A DNA stretch of 64,000 bases from Pandoraea pnomenusa (GCF_000767615.3 NZ_CP009553.3:868001-932000); one strand, 5' to 3'. Counted from the stretch's first letter, positions 32,665-41,907 are shown. Numbers and translations are program-made. The notes: generated by a model from the sequence alone, not told the origin.

Positions 32665-33651
32665 ATGCGTATGACCGATCCTCGCAATCCTTCGACACCG
32701 ATCGCGGACTCCCCGGCAGCTCGCGCCAGCGGCGCCGACCGCGTGGAGCTCATGCAGACCTTCGTGCGCATCGTGGAAGCCGGCAGCCTGTCGGCCGCGG
32801 CGGCGCTGCTGGGCACCACGCAGCCGACCGTGAGCCGGCGGTTGCAAATGCTGGAACGCTCGCTGGGACTGCGCCTGCTCCAGCGCTCCACGCATCGCAT
32901 GAAGCTCACCGAGGATGGCGAGCGCTGCTTTGCCCGTGCGAAGGAGCTGGTGATGAGCTGGGAGGCGTTCGAAGCCGATCTGCGCGGCACCGGCAACGAT
33001 CCGGAGGGTACTTTGCGGGTTCTGGCGCCGCATGCGTTCGGCCAGGAGATGATGATCGGCCCGCTGGCCGACTTCCTCGAGCGCTACACCGGCATGAAGG
33101 TGCACTGGTTCCTGCAGGATCGTGAGCCGGACTTCATTGCCGAGGGCATCGATTGCGCGATTCACGTGGGCGAGCTGCGCGATCCGTCGAACGTCGCCAT
33201 CCTGCTCACCGACGTGCCGCGCATCGTGGTGGCGTCGCCCGCACTGCTCGCCGGACGCGCGGCGCCGACGCATCCGGAGGCGCTCGCCTCGCTGCCCTGG
33301 CTCTCGCTCACCACCTTCTACCGCAACGAGATCACGCTCACGCACGAGCAGACGCACGAGACGGCCCGCCTCACATTCGATCCGCGCATGAGTACGGACA
33401 ATCTCTATGCGTTGCGCAGTGCGACAATTCGTGGGTTGGGGGTGGGCGTCTGCTCGGCGTGGCTGATGGCCGAGGACGTGGCACAGGGGCGGCTGATCCA
33501 GTTGCTGCCACAGTGGCGCTCGTCGGCGCTGCCGATGTATCTGATCTACCCGTACGCGAAGATCTATCCCGCGCGCCTGCTTCGTTTCATCGAGGCGATG
33601 CGTGCGGCCATCCCCGCGGTCATCGACGCCGAGCAGCGCAAGATCCGCTGA
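32665..33651 (+). CDS. LysR-family transcriptional regulator
   Basis: 328 residues from ATG at 32665; GTG 32662 and ATG 32671 are also possible and none has a ribosome binding site. It begins with about 25 low-complexity residues, then a CrgA/YafC-type DNA-binding domain (VEAGSLSAAAALLGTTQPTV, SRRLQMLERSLGLRLLQR). The effector domain includes VHWFLQDREPDFIAEGIDCA. Divergent from the MFS exporter, which is its likely target. Confidence 0.92.
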   Translation: MRMTDPRNPSTPIADSPAARASGADRVELMQTFVRIVEAGSLSAAAALLGTTQPTVSRRLQMLERSLGLRLLQRSTHRMKLTEDGERCFARAKELVMSWEAFEADLRGTGNDPEGTLRVLAPHAFGQEMMIGPLADFLERYTGMKVHWFLQDREPDFIAEGIDCAIHVGELRDPSNVAILLTDVPRIVVASPALLAGRAAPTHPEALASLPWLSLTTFYRNEITLTHEQTHETARLTFDPRMSTDNLYALRSATIRGLGVGVCSAWLMAEDVAQGRLIQLLPQWRSSALPMYLIYPYAKIYPARLLRFIEAMRAAIPAVIDAEQRKIR

Positions 33652-33745
33652 TCTTTCCGGCGCGGGCGGCGCGGCGTTTGGCGTCGCGCGCATCGTCGTC
33701 GGTTCGCCTGCGGCAGTCCGGCCGTTCGCGGCGTTCGCATCGTCC

Positions 33746-34786
33746 TCAGTTCAACCGCAACTGTCCGGCCCTGCCTTGCAGCAGCGCATCGTTGCGCTGG
33801 GCGGCATCGCGCAGGTAATCCCACAGCACCGTAATCCGCTTGAGTGTGCGCAATTCCTCGTGGCAGTAGATCCAGAAGCTGCGTGTGACAACGACGTCGT
33901 CGACCAGCAAGGGCACCAGCCGAGGGTCCTGCGCGGCCATGAAACACGGCAGAATCGCCAGCGCCTCGGACTGTAACGCCGCCTGGTACTGGGCAATCAC
34001 GCTGGTGCTGCGCAGCACCACGTTGCACCCCGGCACGATGTCTTCCAGATAGCGTAGTTCGTTGCTGAACGTGAGTTCGTCGACATAGCTGATGAACCGG
34101 CGTCCGCTCAGGTCGGCAAACGTCCGCACTTCGCCATATTTCGCGAGGTAGTCGGGTGTGGCGTAGAGCTGCAACCGGTAGTCGCACAGCTTGCTGCACA
34201 CGTAAGGACCGCGCTGCGGCCGTTCGATGGTGATGGCGAGATCCGCCTCCCGCTTCGACAGACTCACGAAACGCGGCACGGGCAGCACGTCGAAATCGAT
34301 TGCGGGATATTCGCGCTGGAAGTGCGAAAGCACCGGCGTCACGAAATAGGTGCCGAACGCCTCCGTCGACCCGATGCGCACATGACCCGACAGCGTTTGC
34401 CCGAGCCCCGCCACTTGCTCGCAAGCCGACTGCACCGCCGTCTCCATCTGCTCGGCATGGACCAGCAGTTGCTGGCCTTCCGGCGTGAGCGCAAATCCCG
34501 CGTTACGCGACTTGTCGAACAGCAGCGTGCCGAGCGATTGCTCCAACGCCCGCACCCGACGCGACACCGTCGTGTGGTCCACCCCCAGACGCACCGCCGC
34601 GGCGCTCACGCGCTGCGTGCGGGCCACTTCCAGAAAGTACCGCAGGTCGTCCCAGTCGGGACGCGGCTCGACACCGGACGCGCCAGCGAGTCGCGAGGGC
34701 TGGGCCTGCGGCGAGGCGGACGAATCCGACGAATCCGACGAAGTGGCTGAAGCGTGCGACGTTCGTCCCGCCGGGATGCGCGTCAT
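33746..34786 (-). CDS. LysR-family transcriptional regulator, probable regulator of the mmsAB locus
   Basis: 346 residues from ATG at 34786 (AGGAGA upstream); the open frame beyond is a shadow of the binding-protein gene. A Ser/Asp/Pro-rich extension of about 50 residues is followed by the DNA-binding domain (RTQRVSAAAVRLGVDHTTVS, about 62-81) and a normal effector domain. Divergent from a LivK-type binding protein and mmsAB, so it probably controls that unit. It converges on the preceding LysR gene. The N-terminal extension is unusual for LysR proteins. Confidence 0.9.
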   Translation of the reverse strand: MTRIPAGRTSHASATSSDSSDSSASPQAQPSRLAGASGVEPRPDWDDLRYFLEVARTQRVSAAAVRLGVDHTTVSRRVRALEQSLGTLLFDKSRNAGFALTPEGQQLLVHAEQMETAVQSACEQVAGLGQTLSGHVRIGSTEAFGTYFVTPVLSHFQREYPAIDFDVLPVPRFVSLSKREADLAITIERPQRGPYVCSKLCDYRLQLYATPDYLAKYGEVRTFADLSGRRFISYVDELTFSNELRYLEDIVPGCNVVLRSTSVIAQYQAALQSEALAILPCFMAAQDPRLVPLLVDDVVVTRSFWIYCHEELRTLKRITVLWDYLRDAAQRNDALLQGRAGQLRLN

Positions 34787-34806
34787 GCTGGTGTCTCCTA
34801 TGTGCA

Positions 34807-34818
34807 TTTGTGCACAAA
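34807..34818. promoter_or_regulatory. Perfect palindrome between LysR and the binding-protein gene
   Basis: TTTGTGCACAAA, a 12-base perfect palindrome 20 bases upstream of the LysR start. A related half-site CGCACAAAT lies near 34852. The whole gap is AT-rich. Likely operator for autoregulation and control of the divergent unit. Confidence 0.55.
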
Positions 34819-34927
34819 GTAGATGCAGATATTCGCTATGTAAAGCAAATTCGCACAAATACAATTTATGAGCGCCGCGCATAGACGCCGGCGACGAAAA
34901 GCATAAGACCTGAAGGAGACAAAAGCG

Positions 34928-36166
34928 ATGAAGATCAAGCCGTGGCTGCTCGCGCTCGGACTCGGTGCGGGCTTGGGGTTGACGTCGGTTGCCGGTATGG
35001 CGCAGTTGCCGGATCGCCCGGTGAAGGTGGGCGTGCTCACGGACATGTCGGGCACATACTCGGCGATGGGCGGCGCGGGCTCGGTAGTGGCCGCGCAGAT
35101 GGCCATCGACGACTGCCTGGCTGCCGAGTGCAAGGGCATGAAGATCGAACTGGTGTCGGCCGACAACCAGAACAAGGCCGACGTTGCCGCCAACAAGGCG
35201 CGCGAGTGGTTCGACCGCGACAACGTGGACACGATCGCCGACCTGACGAACTCCGCGGCGGCGCTTGCCGTGCAGAAGCTCGCGATGGACAAGCAACGCG
35301 TGGTGTTGTTCTCCGGGCCGGCGACCACGCGTCTGACGAACGAGGACTGTTCGCCCACTGGCTTTCACTGGATGTTCGACACGTATTCGCAGTCGGCGGC
35401 GACCGCCCGGGCCGTGGTCGGCAACGGCGGCAAGTCGTGGTACTTCATTACCGTCGATTACGCGTTCGGACATTCGCTCGAAAAGGATGCCGCCGACATC
35501 GTGAAGACCCTCGGCGGCACGGTCGTCGGCCAGTCGCGGCACCCGCTCAATGCCTCGGACTACGCGTCGTTCCTGTTGCAGGCGCAAAGCTCGAAGGCCC
35601 AGGTCGTGGCGCTCGCCAACGGCGGCCAGGACACCGTGAACGCGCTCAAGCAGGCGCGTGAATTCGGCATCGTGCAACGCGGACAGAAGCTCGCGGCATT
35701 GCTGGTGTTCCTGTCCGATGTCCACGCCCTCGGGCTGAACACCGCGCAGGGGCTGTTGTTTACCGACGGCTTCTATTGGGACTTCGACGACGCCTCGCGT
35801 GCCTGGTCTGCCCGCTTCCAGAAGAAGTACAAGAACCTGAAGCCGACGATGGTGCAGGCCGGCGTGTATTCGAGCGTGCTGCATTACCTGCGCGCGGTCG
35901 CGGCGACACAAAGCGTCGATGCCAGGGTCGTTGCGCAAAAGATGCGCGAACTGCCGATTCGCGATCCGATCATGCACAACGCGTCGATCCGCCCGGACGG
36001 ACGCGTGATTCACGACATGTATCTGTTCCGCGTGAAGACACCCGCCGAGTCCAGGGGGCCGTGGGATTACTACACTAAAGTGGCCACCGTTCCCGCGACG
36101 GAAGCCTTCCAGCCGCTGTCGAAATCGACCTGCTCGCTCGTGAAGACGAGCACGGCGGCGAAGTAA
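34928..36166 (+). CDS. Periplasmic ABC-type substrate-binding protein, LivK/branched-chain type
   Basis: 412 residues. Signal peptide of about 25 residues ending near AGMAQ. KVGVLTDMSGTYSAMGGAGS opens the mature protein in the LivK/AmiC fold; DNQNKADVAANKAREWFDRD is the family's second block. It should bind an amino acid or aromatic/short acid and deliver it to an ABC permease, but no permease or ATPase gene is adjacent. GGAG precedes the ATG by 9-10 bases. It precedes mmsA by 86 bases on the same strand, which links uptake or sensing to valine-type catabolism. Confidence 0.9.
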   Translation: MKIKPWLLALGLGAGLGLTSVAGMAQLPDRPVKVGVLTDMSGTYSAMGGAGSVVAAQMAIDDCLAAECKGMKIELVSADNQNKADVAANKAREWFDRDNVDTIADLTNSAAALAVQKLAMDKQRVVLFSGPATTRLTNEDCSPTGFHWMFDTYSQSAATARAVVGNGGKSWYFITVDYAFGHSLEKDAADIVKTLGGTVVGQSRHPLNASDYASFLLQAQSSKAQVVALANGGQDTVNALKQAREFGIVQRGQKLAALLVFLSDVHALGLNTAQGLLFTDGFYWDFDDASRAWSARFQKKYKNLKPTMVQAGVYSSVLHYLRAVAATQSVDARVVAQKMRELPIRDPIMHNASIRPDGRVIHDMYLFRVKTPAESRGPWDYYTKVATVPATEAFQPLSKSTCSLVKTSTAAK

Positions 36167-36252
36167 CGATGACCGGTGCAATCGACCGGCATTCGACCGG
36201 CGTTACCCGTATTCCTTTGCCTTTGTCTTTGTCCTGAACTGGAGAGCGTGTC

Positions 36253-37752
36253 ATGTCCCTTCCCACCATTCCGCTGCTCATCGACGGCAAGCGTGTCGAG
36301 TCGAAAACGTCGCAGTGGCGCGATGTCGTGAACCCCGCCACGCAGGAAGTCGTTGCGCGCGTGCCGTTTGCCACGCCCGATGAGCTCAACGCGGCCGTGG
36401 CCTCCGCCAAGGCGGCGTACAAGAGCTGGCGCAATACGTCGCAAGCCAACCGCATGCGCGTGATGCTGCGTTTCCAGCAGCTGCTGCGCGATCACACGGG
36501 CGAGCTTGCCGAACTGATCACCCGTGAGCACGGCAAGACGCTGCCCGATGCCGAAGGCGAGGTCGGGCGCGGCCTCGAAGTCGTGGAGCATGCGTGCTCG
36601 ATTGCATCGCTGCAACTCGGCGAGTACGCCCAGAACGCGGCCGGTGGCGTCGACGTCTATACCCTCATCGAGCCGCTGGGCGTCTGCGCGGGCATTACCG
36701 CCTTCAACTTCCCGGTGATGCTGCCGTGCTTCATGTTCCCGCTGGCGGTGGCCACCGGCAACACGTTCGTGCTCAAACCCTCGGAGCAGGACCCGAGCGC
36801 ATCGCTGCGTCTGGCCGAACTCGCGCTGGAAGCCGGCCTGCCGCCGGGCGTGCTCAACGTCGTGCACGGCGGTCCCGACACGGCGAACGGCATTTGCGAT
36901 CACCCGGACATCAAGGCGGTGTCGTTCATCGGCTCGACGCATGTCGGCACGCACATCTACCGTCGTGCGTCGGAAGCGGGCAAGCGCTGCCAGGCCATGA
37001 TGGGCGCGAAGAATCACTGCGTGATCCTGCCCGATGCCGACCGTGAACAGGCGATGAACCACCTGCTCGGCGCCGCGTTCGGCGCGGCGGGGCAACGTTG
37101 CATGGCGACCTCGGTGGCCGTGCTCGTGGGCGAGGCCCGCGAGTGGGTGCCCGAACTGGTCGAGCGCGCCCGCGCGCTCAAGGTCGGTCCCGGCACCGAC
37201 CGCAAGGCGGACCTCGGGCCGGTGGTGTCGAAGCAGGCCCGCGCCCGCATCGAGAAGCTCATCGGCGCCGGTGTGGAAGAGGGCGCGAAACTGCTGCTCG
37301 ACGGTCGCGGCCACGCGGTCAAGGAAGCCCCCGAGGGCAACTTCGTCGGCCCGACGATTTTCGACGGCGTGAGGGCGGACATGTCGATCTATCGGGAAGA
37401 GATTTTCGGGCCGGTGCTGTGCATGACCGGCGTGGACACGCTCGACGAGGCGATCGCGTTCGTCAACGCGAACCCGAACGGCAACGGCGTGGCCCTCTTC
37501 ACGCAGGACGGCGGCGCGGCGCGTCAGTTCCAGAACGAGATCGACGTCGGCCAGGTCGGGATCAACCTGCCGATTCCGGTGCCGGTGGCGTGGTTCAGCT
37601 TCACCGGCTCGCGTGCCTCGAAGCTCGGCGATCTGGGCCCGAATGGCAAGCAGGCCATTCTCTTCTGGACGCAGACCAAGACGGTCACCGCCCGCTGGCA
37701 GGCGCGCGGCACCGGCCCTGCGGGCGTGAACACCACCATCACGCTGAAGTAA
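36253..37752 (+). CDS. mmsA: Methylmalonate-semialdehyde dehydrogenase (CoA-acylating)
   Basis: 499 residues, the standard size. It converts methylmalonate semialdehyde to propionyl-CoA (and malonate semialdehyde to acetyl-CoA) with NAD and CoA in valine, inositol and beta-alanine catabolism. The catalytic Cys283 is in GAAGQRCMATS; ITAFNFPVMLPCFMFPLA and LKPSEQDPSASLRLAEL are the NAD/CoA-side signatures. GGAG precedes the ATG. It forms an apparent operon with mmsB, 30 bases downstream. Confidence 0.96.
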   Translation: MSLPTIPLLIDGKRVESKTSQWRDVVNPATQEVVARVPFATPDELNAAVASAKAAYKSWRNTSQANRMRVMLRFQQLLRDHTGELAELITREHGKTLPDAEGEVGRGLEVVEHACSIASLQLGEYAQNAAGGVDVYTLIEPLGVCAGITAFNFPVMLPCFMFPLAVATGNTFVLKPSEQDPSASLRLAELALEAGLPPGVLNVVHGGPDTANGICDHPDIKAVSFIGSTHVGTHIYRRASEAGKRCQAMMGAKNHCVILPDADREQAMNHLLGAAFGAAGQRCMATSVAVLVGEAREWVPELVERARALKVGPGTDRKADLGPVVSKQARARIEKLIGAGVEEGAKLLLDGRGHAVKEAPEGNFVGPTIFDGVRADMSIYREEIFGPVLCMTGVDTLDEAIAFVNANPNGNGVALFTQDGGAARQFQNEIDVGQVGINLPIPVPVAWFSFTGSRASKLGDLGPNGKQAILFWTQTKTVTARWQARGTGPAGVNTTITLK

Positions 37753-37782
37753 GGCGGCCTTTCGACATTTCGGAGACAGACG

Positions 37783-38712
37783 ATGGCTACGGAAACGCAA
37801 CAAGGGTCGCTGCGCGTCGCGTTCATCGGACTCGGCAACATGGGCGGGCCGATGGCGGCCAATCTGGTGACGGCCGGGCATGCGGTGCGCGGTTTCGATT
37901 TGTCCGCGGCCGCCATGGACCGGCTGGCCGCCGCCGGTGGCCGGGCGGCCGCCTCGATCGCCGACGCCGTGCGCGACGCGCAGGTCGTCATCACGATGCT
38001 GCCGGCCGGGGAGCACGTGCTGGCTGCCTATGACGGCCCGCAGGGAGTGCTCGCCAATGCCGCGCCGGACGCAGTGCTGATCGACAGTAGCACGGTGCCG
38101 CCGGAGATCCCGCGGCAACTGGCCAGGCTCGCGCGGCCCGGTACGTTGCTGCTCGACGCGCCGGTCTCGGGCGGCACCGCCGGCGCGGCGGCCGGCACGC
38201 TCACGTTCATGGTCGGGGGCGACGCGGCGCTCGTCGAGCGCATGCGCCCGCTGCTGGGCAACATGGGGCGCGCGATCCACCATGGCGGGCCGCTCGGCGC
38301 AGGCCAGACGCTCAAGCTGTGCAACAACATGCTGCTGGGCATCCTGATGGCGGGCACGAGCGAGGCGTTGCGCCTTGGCATCGCTAACGGACTCGATCCG
38401 AAGGTGCTCTCGGCGGTGATGCAACAGAGTTCGGGCCGCAACTGGACGCTGGAGGTGTACAACCCCTGTCCGGGGGTGATGGAGAACGCGGCGTCGTCGC
38501 GTGGCTACACGGGCGGATTCGCGACGGATCTCATGGCCAAGGACCTGCGTCTGGCCCATGGGGCCGCGCTGGCGAGCGACGTGGCCACGCCACTGGGGGA
38601 TCTTGCACGGCGCATTTTCGAAGTGCATCGCGCCAATGGCCATGGCGGACTCGACTTCTCGAGCATCTTCCAGGATCCGGTGACGCTCGCGCAGGCGCTC
38701 GATGTGAAGTAG
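37783..38712 (+). CDS. mmsB: 3-hydroxyisobutyrate dehydrogenase
   Basis: 309 residues. FIGLGNMGGPMAANLVTAGH (about 13-32) is the NAD-binding start, LIDSSTVPPEIPRQLA and DAPVSGGTAGAAAGTL the substrate-binding signatures, and GQTLKLCNNMLLG contains the catalytic Lys. It oxidises 3-hydroxyisobutyrate to methylmalonate semialdehyde, the substrate of MmsA. GGAGACAG precedes the ATG. Last gene of the unit; closed by a strong terminator. Confidence 0.95.
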   Translation: MATETQQGSLRVAFIGLGNMGGPMAANLVTAGHAVRGFDLSAAAMDRLAAAGGRAAASIADAVRDAQVVITMLPAGEHVLAAYDGPQGVLANAAPDAVLIDSSTVPPEIPRQLARLARPGTLLLDAPVSGGTAGAAAGTLTFMVGGDAALVERMRPLLGNMGRAIHHGGPLGAGQTLKLCNNMLLGILMAGTSEALRLGIANGLDPKVLSAVMQQSSGRNWTLEVYNPCPGVMENAASSRGYTGGFATDLMAKDLRLAHGAALASDVATPLGDLARRIFEVHRANGHGGLDFSSIFQDPVTLAQALDVK

Positions 38713-38756
38713 CCGCGGCGCCGCACGCGCTGGCCGGCGGGCAAGCCGGAGAATGA

Positions 38757-38795
38757 AAGACGCCCGTCGGTATTCGCCGGCGGGCGTGCTTTTTT
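38757..38795 (+). terminator. Intrinsic terminator after mmsB
   Basis: Stem ACGCCCG-CGG/CCG-CGGGCGT with a TATTCG loop, then GCTTTTTT. About 45 bases after the mmsB stop. Confidence 0.88.
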
Positions 38796-38819
38796 GCTCG
38801 GGAAGCGCCTTGGCCGGCG

Positions 38820-39245
38820 TCAGCCGGCAATCATGCGCTGCAGTTGGTCGAGCTCCTGGTGCAGGGCGCGCTGCTCGTCCGCCGAGAGCCCGCCGCCGTG
38901 CTGCGCGGCCATGTCGCGCATTTCCTGCGCAATGGCGTCGAGGCGTCGGTGCAGCTCATAGCCGCGCGGGGGCGGGTAGTAGCCCTGGTTCACGTGATTG
39001 TCGATACTGTGCGACTCCCCGCCGATGCGACGCTCGATTTGCTCCCGGCGCTGGACGGCGACAGCGTGCGGGTCCTGTTCCACGATGACGCGGGTGGCGG
39101 GCGCCGGGCGCGGCGGCTCGACCACGCAGCCCGTGAGGCTGGCGGCACCGGCCAGGCCGGCGAGCAGCGCGAGCACGGCCAGCGGACGGGCCTGAGTGGA
39201 TGCGCCGGCAGGGCGCTTGCGGGAAGTGCGGCTTGGGACGTTCAT
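38820..39245 (-). CDS. Small lipoprotein with C-terminal helical domain
   Basis: 141 residues from ATG at 39245. Twin-basic N region followed by a hydrophobic stretch and lipobox LTGC (Cys40). The mature part has a Pro-rich start, RREQIERRIGGESHSIDNHV and a predicted coiled coil (HRRLDAIAQEMRDMAAQHGG onward). Conserved Gly/Tyr-rich YYPPPRGYE. No family recognised. It is convergent with mmsB and divergent from the bestrophin-like gene. Confidence 0.8.
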   Translation of the reverse strand: MNVPSRTSRKRPAGASTQARPLAVLALLAGLAGAASLTGCVVEPPRPAPATRVIVEQDPHAVAVQRREQIERRIGGESHSIDNHVNQGYYPPPRGYELHRRLDAIAQEMRDMAAQHGGGLSADEQRALHQELDQLQRMIAG

Positions 39246-39496
39246 GATCGTTATTGACCCTTGTCGATGCCTCGGCGGCAGAATATATGCCTGATGTCGG
39301 CGCGGCATCCACGACCTGTGCGTGACGCATGGGTGTGATGTGCGCGTAAGGGCATTCTCGCGAGGCCCGCGTGTGGCGAACAGAGATGTTGCAATCCGTT
39401 GCAACCATTTCAAACCCGCCAATATCGGCGTATCATCGCGCCGCAACGGTTCCCCCTCGGCCTGCCTTTCCGCGCTTGCGAGCGCCGCTTCCCGCC

Positions 39497-40408
39497 ATGA
39501 TCGTCCGACCCAATCTGCACTGGCTGCGCATGCTTTTCGTCGTGCGCGGCTCGATCTTGCCCAAGATCGCACCGCAGCTCATTTTCACCACGATCATCTC
39601 GATAGGCGTCACCGTGGCGCACGGGCGCGTCTTCGAATGGAAGATTCCGCTCACGTTCATTCCGTTCTCCCTGATCGGCATCACACTGGCGATCTTCCTG
39701 GGCTTTCGCAACACCACGAGCTACGCCCGCTATTGGGAAGCCCGCATGCTTTGGGGCAGTGTGCTCAACGAGACGCGCGCGCTGGCCCGACAGTCCATGA
39801 CGCTCGTCTCGGATACGTCGGATTCTCCGCGCTTCGTCGGCTATCTCATTGCATTCGTGCATGGCATGCGCCATCAGTTGCGAGGCACGGACCCGAGCGC
39901 GGATTTCCAACGCCTGCTCGACGAGAAGGAAGTCGCGTGCCTCGCACGCAAGCAGTTCCGGCCGATCGCGTTGCTGCTCATGGCGGGCGAATGGCTGCGC
40001 GAGCGTCGTCGGCTGGGGCAGATCGAAGCCCCCCTTGCGCAGGTCATGGAGATGCACCTCGACCGCCTGGGCGAGGCCATCGGCGGCTGCGAACGGATCG
40101 CCACGACGCCCATCCCGTTCACCTACGGCGTGATCCTGCATCGCGTGACCTATCTCTACAGCCTGCTGCTGCCGTTCGGGCTGGTGGATTCGATCGGCCC
40201 GATGACGCCGGTGATCGTCGCCTTCATTTCGTACACCTTCTTCGCGCTCGAAGCCGTGAGCGCCGAAATCGAGGAGCCGTTCGGTCTGGAGCCCAACGAC
40301 CTGGCGCTCGACGCCATGTCGGAGACCATCGAGCAGTCGCTTCGCGAAATCCTCCACCGTCAGCACACCGCGCGTCTGCCCGCCCGCGATCACCACATCA
40401 TCACCTGA
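39497..40408 (+). CDS. Bestrophin-family anion-channel-like membrane protein
   Basis: 303 residues from the ATG at 39497; the open frame from 39371 has no family match, though the ATG has no clear ribosome binding site. IVRPNLHWLRMLFVVRGSIL, then LTFIPFSLIGITLAIFLGFR and NTTSYARYWEARMLWGSVLN, with RIATTPIPFTYGVILHR and EEPFGLEPNDLAL, match the YneE/RFP-TM bestrophin group (UPF0187). Members form pentameric anion or cation channels. Physiological role in bacteria is unclear. Confidence 0.92.
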   Translation: MIVRPNLHWLRMLFVVRGSILPKIAPQLIFTTIISIGVTVAHGRVFEWKIPLTFIPFSLIGITLAIFLGFRNTTSYARYWEARMLWGSVLNETRALARQSMTLVSDTSDSPRFVGYLIAFVHGMRHQLRGTDPSADFQRLLDEKEVACLARKQFRPIALLLMAGEWLRERRRLGQIEAPLAQVMEMHLDRLGEAIGGCERIATTPIPFTYGVILHRVTYLYSLLLPFGLVDSIGPMTPVIVAFISYTFFALEAVSAEIEEPFGLEPNDLALDAMSETIEQSLREILHRQHTARLPARDHHIIT

Positions 40409-40456
40409 TGCGTCTCGCAGGAATTTGATACTAAAGTTCTTGCTTTACTTTCTTGT

Positions 40457-40831
40457 ATGACTATACTCAAGCACATGCTTGACCATGACAATGCCCTCGA
40501 TCTGACTTTTCAGGCACTGGCCGATACGTCCCGCCGCGCGATGCTCGTGCGTCTGGCGCAAGGGCCGGCGTCGGTGAGCGCGCTCGCGCAGCCGTTGGCG
40601 ATGTCGTTGCAGGCGGTCATGCAACACCTTGCCGTGCTCGAGAGCGCAGGGCTGGTGCGTACGGAAAAGGCCGGACGTGTTCGCACATGCCGGATCGAAC
40701 CCCAGGCGCTGAGCCTTGCAGAGCGATGGATCCACCAGCGCCGTCACGAGTGGGAGGGTCATCTCGACCGATTGGGCGAGTATCTGGCCAGCCTGCCGCC
40801 CGAAGGAGAGGTTCATGAGGACAGCAAGTGA
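40457..40831 (+). CDS. ArsR-family regulator paired with an SRPBCC protein
   Basis: 124 residues from ATG at 40457; a downstream ATG at 40475 is possible and neither has an obvious ribosome binding site. The winged helix is seen in ADTSRRAMLVRLAQGPASVS, ALAQPLAMSLQAVMQHLAVL and VRTEKAGRVRTCRIEP. This is the SdpR/YdfF-like group, usually found beside SRPBCC/AHSA1 proteins, as here. No metal-binding Cys pair, so it is not a metal sensor. It overlaps the next gene by 17 bases. TTCTTG-containing repeats at 40433-40456 may be its operator. Confidence 0.9.
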   Translation: MTILKHMLDHDNALDLTFQALADTSRRAMLVRLAQGPASVSALAQPLAMSLQAVMQHLAVLESAGLVRTEKAGRVRTCRIEPQALSLAERWIHQRRHEWEGHLDRLGEYLASLPPEGEVHEDSK

Positions 40832-41762
40832 AGCAACGCCCACTGCGCAGCCGCGCCCGTTGAACGTCGGCCGCACGTATGCCGTCAAGCGCGAGGTCGT
40901 GTTCGGCGCGTGGACGAGTGTCGACGCCGTCAAACGCTGGTTCTGCCCGACCGGCTATACGGTGCCGGAGGCAACGGTCGACGCCCGCGTGGGCGGCCCT
41001 TTCGAACTGCGCATGCAGTCGCCCGAAGGCGAGTCGCACTGGATTCGCGGGCGCTTCGTCGAGATCGACGCGCCGGCGCGACTCGTGATCGACATGGAGG
41101 TGACCGACGCTGGCGGCATGGCGCTGTTCGGCGCGCGCACGACTGCCGCGTTCACCGACGTTGCCGAAGGCACGCGGCTTGATGTCGAGCAGCGCTACAC
41201 GGTGCACGATGCGGCGTTCGCGTGGATGCCCGAGGGCGCCGGCGAGGGTTGGAAACAGACGCTCGACAAGCTGGGCCGCGAGGTGCTGCGCGATCTGGAC
41301 GCGCCGTCGCGACGCAGCGTCGTGCACGCAACCTTTCGCCTGGAACGTCAATATCCGGCTTCGCCCGCGCGCGTATTCCGGGCGCTGTCCGATCGAGAGG
41401 CCAAGGACCGATGGTTCGGCGGCGGGGCGGGCTACACGATGCTCGAGCGCACGATGGACGTGCGCCCCGGCGGGCGCGAACGCGCCCGGGGGCGATGGGC
41501 GAGCGGGATGGTGTCGACCTTCGATGCCGTCTACTTCGATGTGGTGCCCGACACGCGCCTTGTCTACGCGTACGAAATGCACCTGGATACGCGCAAGATC
41601 TCCGTATCGGTCGCGACCATCGAATTGCGCGCGAAGGACGGGGGCACGCATCTCGTCATGACCGAGCAGGGCGCTTATCTGGACGGTTATGACGATGCGG
41701 GCTCTCGCGAACGCGGCACGCAGCATTTGCTCGATGCCCTCGGTGCATCGCTCGCCGACTGA
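40815..41762 (+). CDS. Double SRPBCC (AHSA1-like) protein
   Basis: 315 residues, two START-like AHSA1 domains in tandem: residues ~12-165 (TYAVKREVVFGAWTSVDAVK and WFCPTGY) and ~172-315 (RLERQYPASPARVFRALSDR and FGGGAGYTM). AAGGAGAGG precedes the ATG inside the ArsR gene, so translation is coupled. The domain binds hydrophobic ligands; no enzyme activity is clear. Fusion of two domains that usually occur singly suggests an internal pseudodimer. Likely co-regulated with ArsR. Confidence 0.9.
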   Translation: MRTASEATPTAQPRPLNVGRTYAVKREVVFGAWTSVDAVKRWFCPTGYTVPEATVDARVGGPFELRMQSPEGESHWIRGRFVEIDAPARLVIDMEVTDAGGMALFGARTTAAFTDVAEGTRLDVEQRYTVHDAAFAWMPEGAGEGWKQTLDKLGREVLRDLDAPSRRSVVHATFRLERQYPASPARVFRALSDREAKDRWFGGGAGYTMLERTMDVRPGGRERARGRWASGMVSTFDAVYFDVVPDTRLVYAYEMHLDTRKISVSVATIELRAKDGGTHLVMTEQGAYLDGYDDAGSRERGTQHLLDALGASLAD

Positions 41763-41866
41763 GGATTCGCCCGCGGTTCGGGGCGGTCTGACGCCGCCAA
41801 CCCTGGCCGGCTGTAGCTGCCTGTAGCCACGCGCGGCTACTCGCCAACTTTCCGCCGCTCGAAAAC

Positions 41867-41907
41867 ACGCCACCGCCCCGTGAGACGGGTACGGTGGCGT
41901 CGTGCTT
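41867..41907. terminator. Hairpin terminator-like element after the SRPBCC gene
   Basis: Stem ACGCCACCG/CGGTGGCGT with an inner CCCGT/ACGGG extension, followed by TCGTGCTTTT on the plus strand and TTTTC on the minus strand. About 105 bases beyond the SRPBCC stop. Confidence 0.65.

Noticed and set aside
36070..38643. 857-codon open frame antisense to mmsA/mmsB
   Set aside because: Shadow frame; composition dominated by Arg, His and Glu and no family features.
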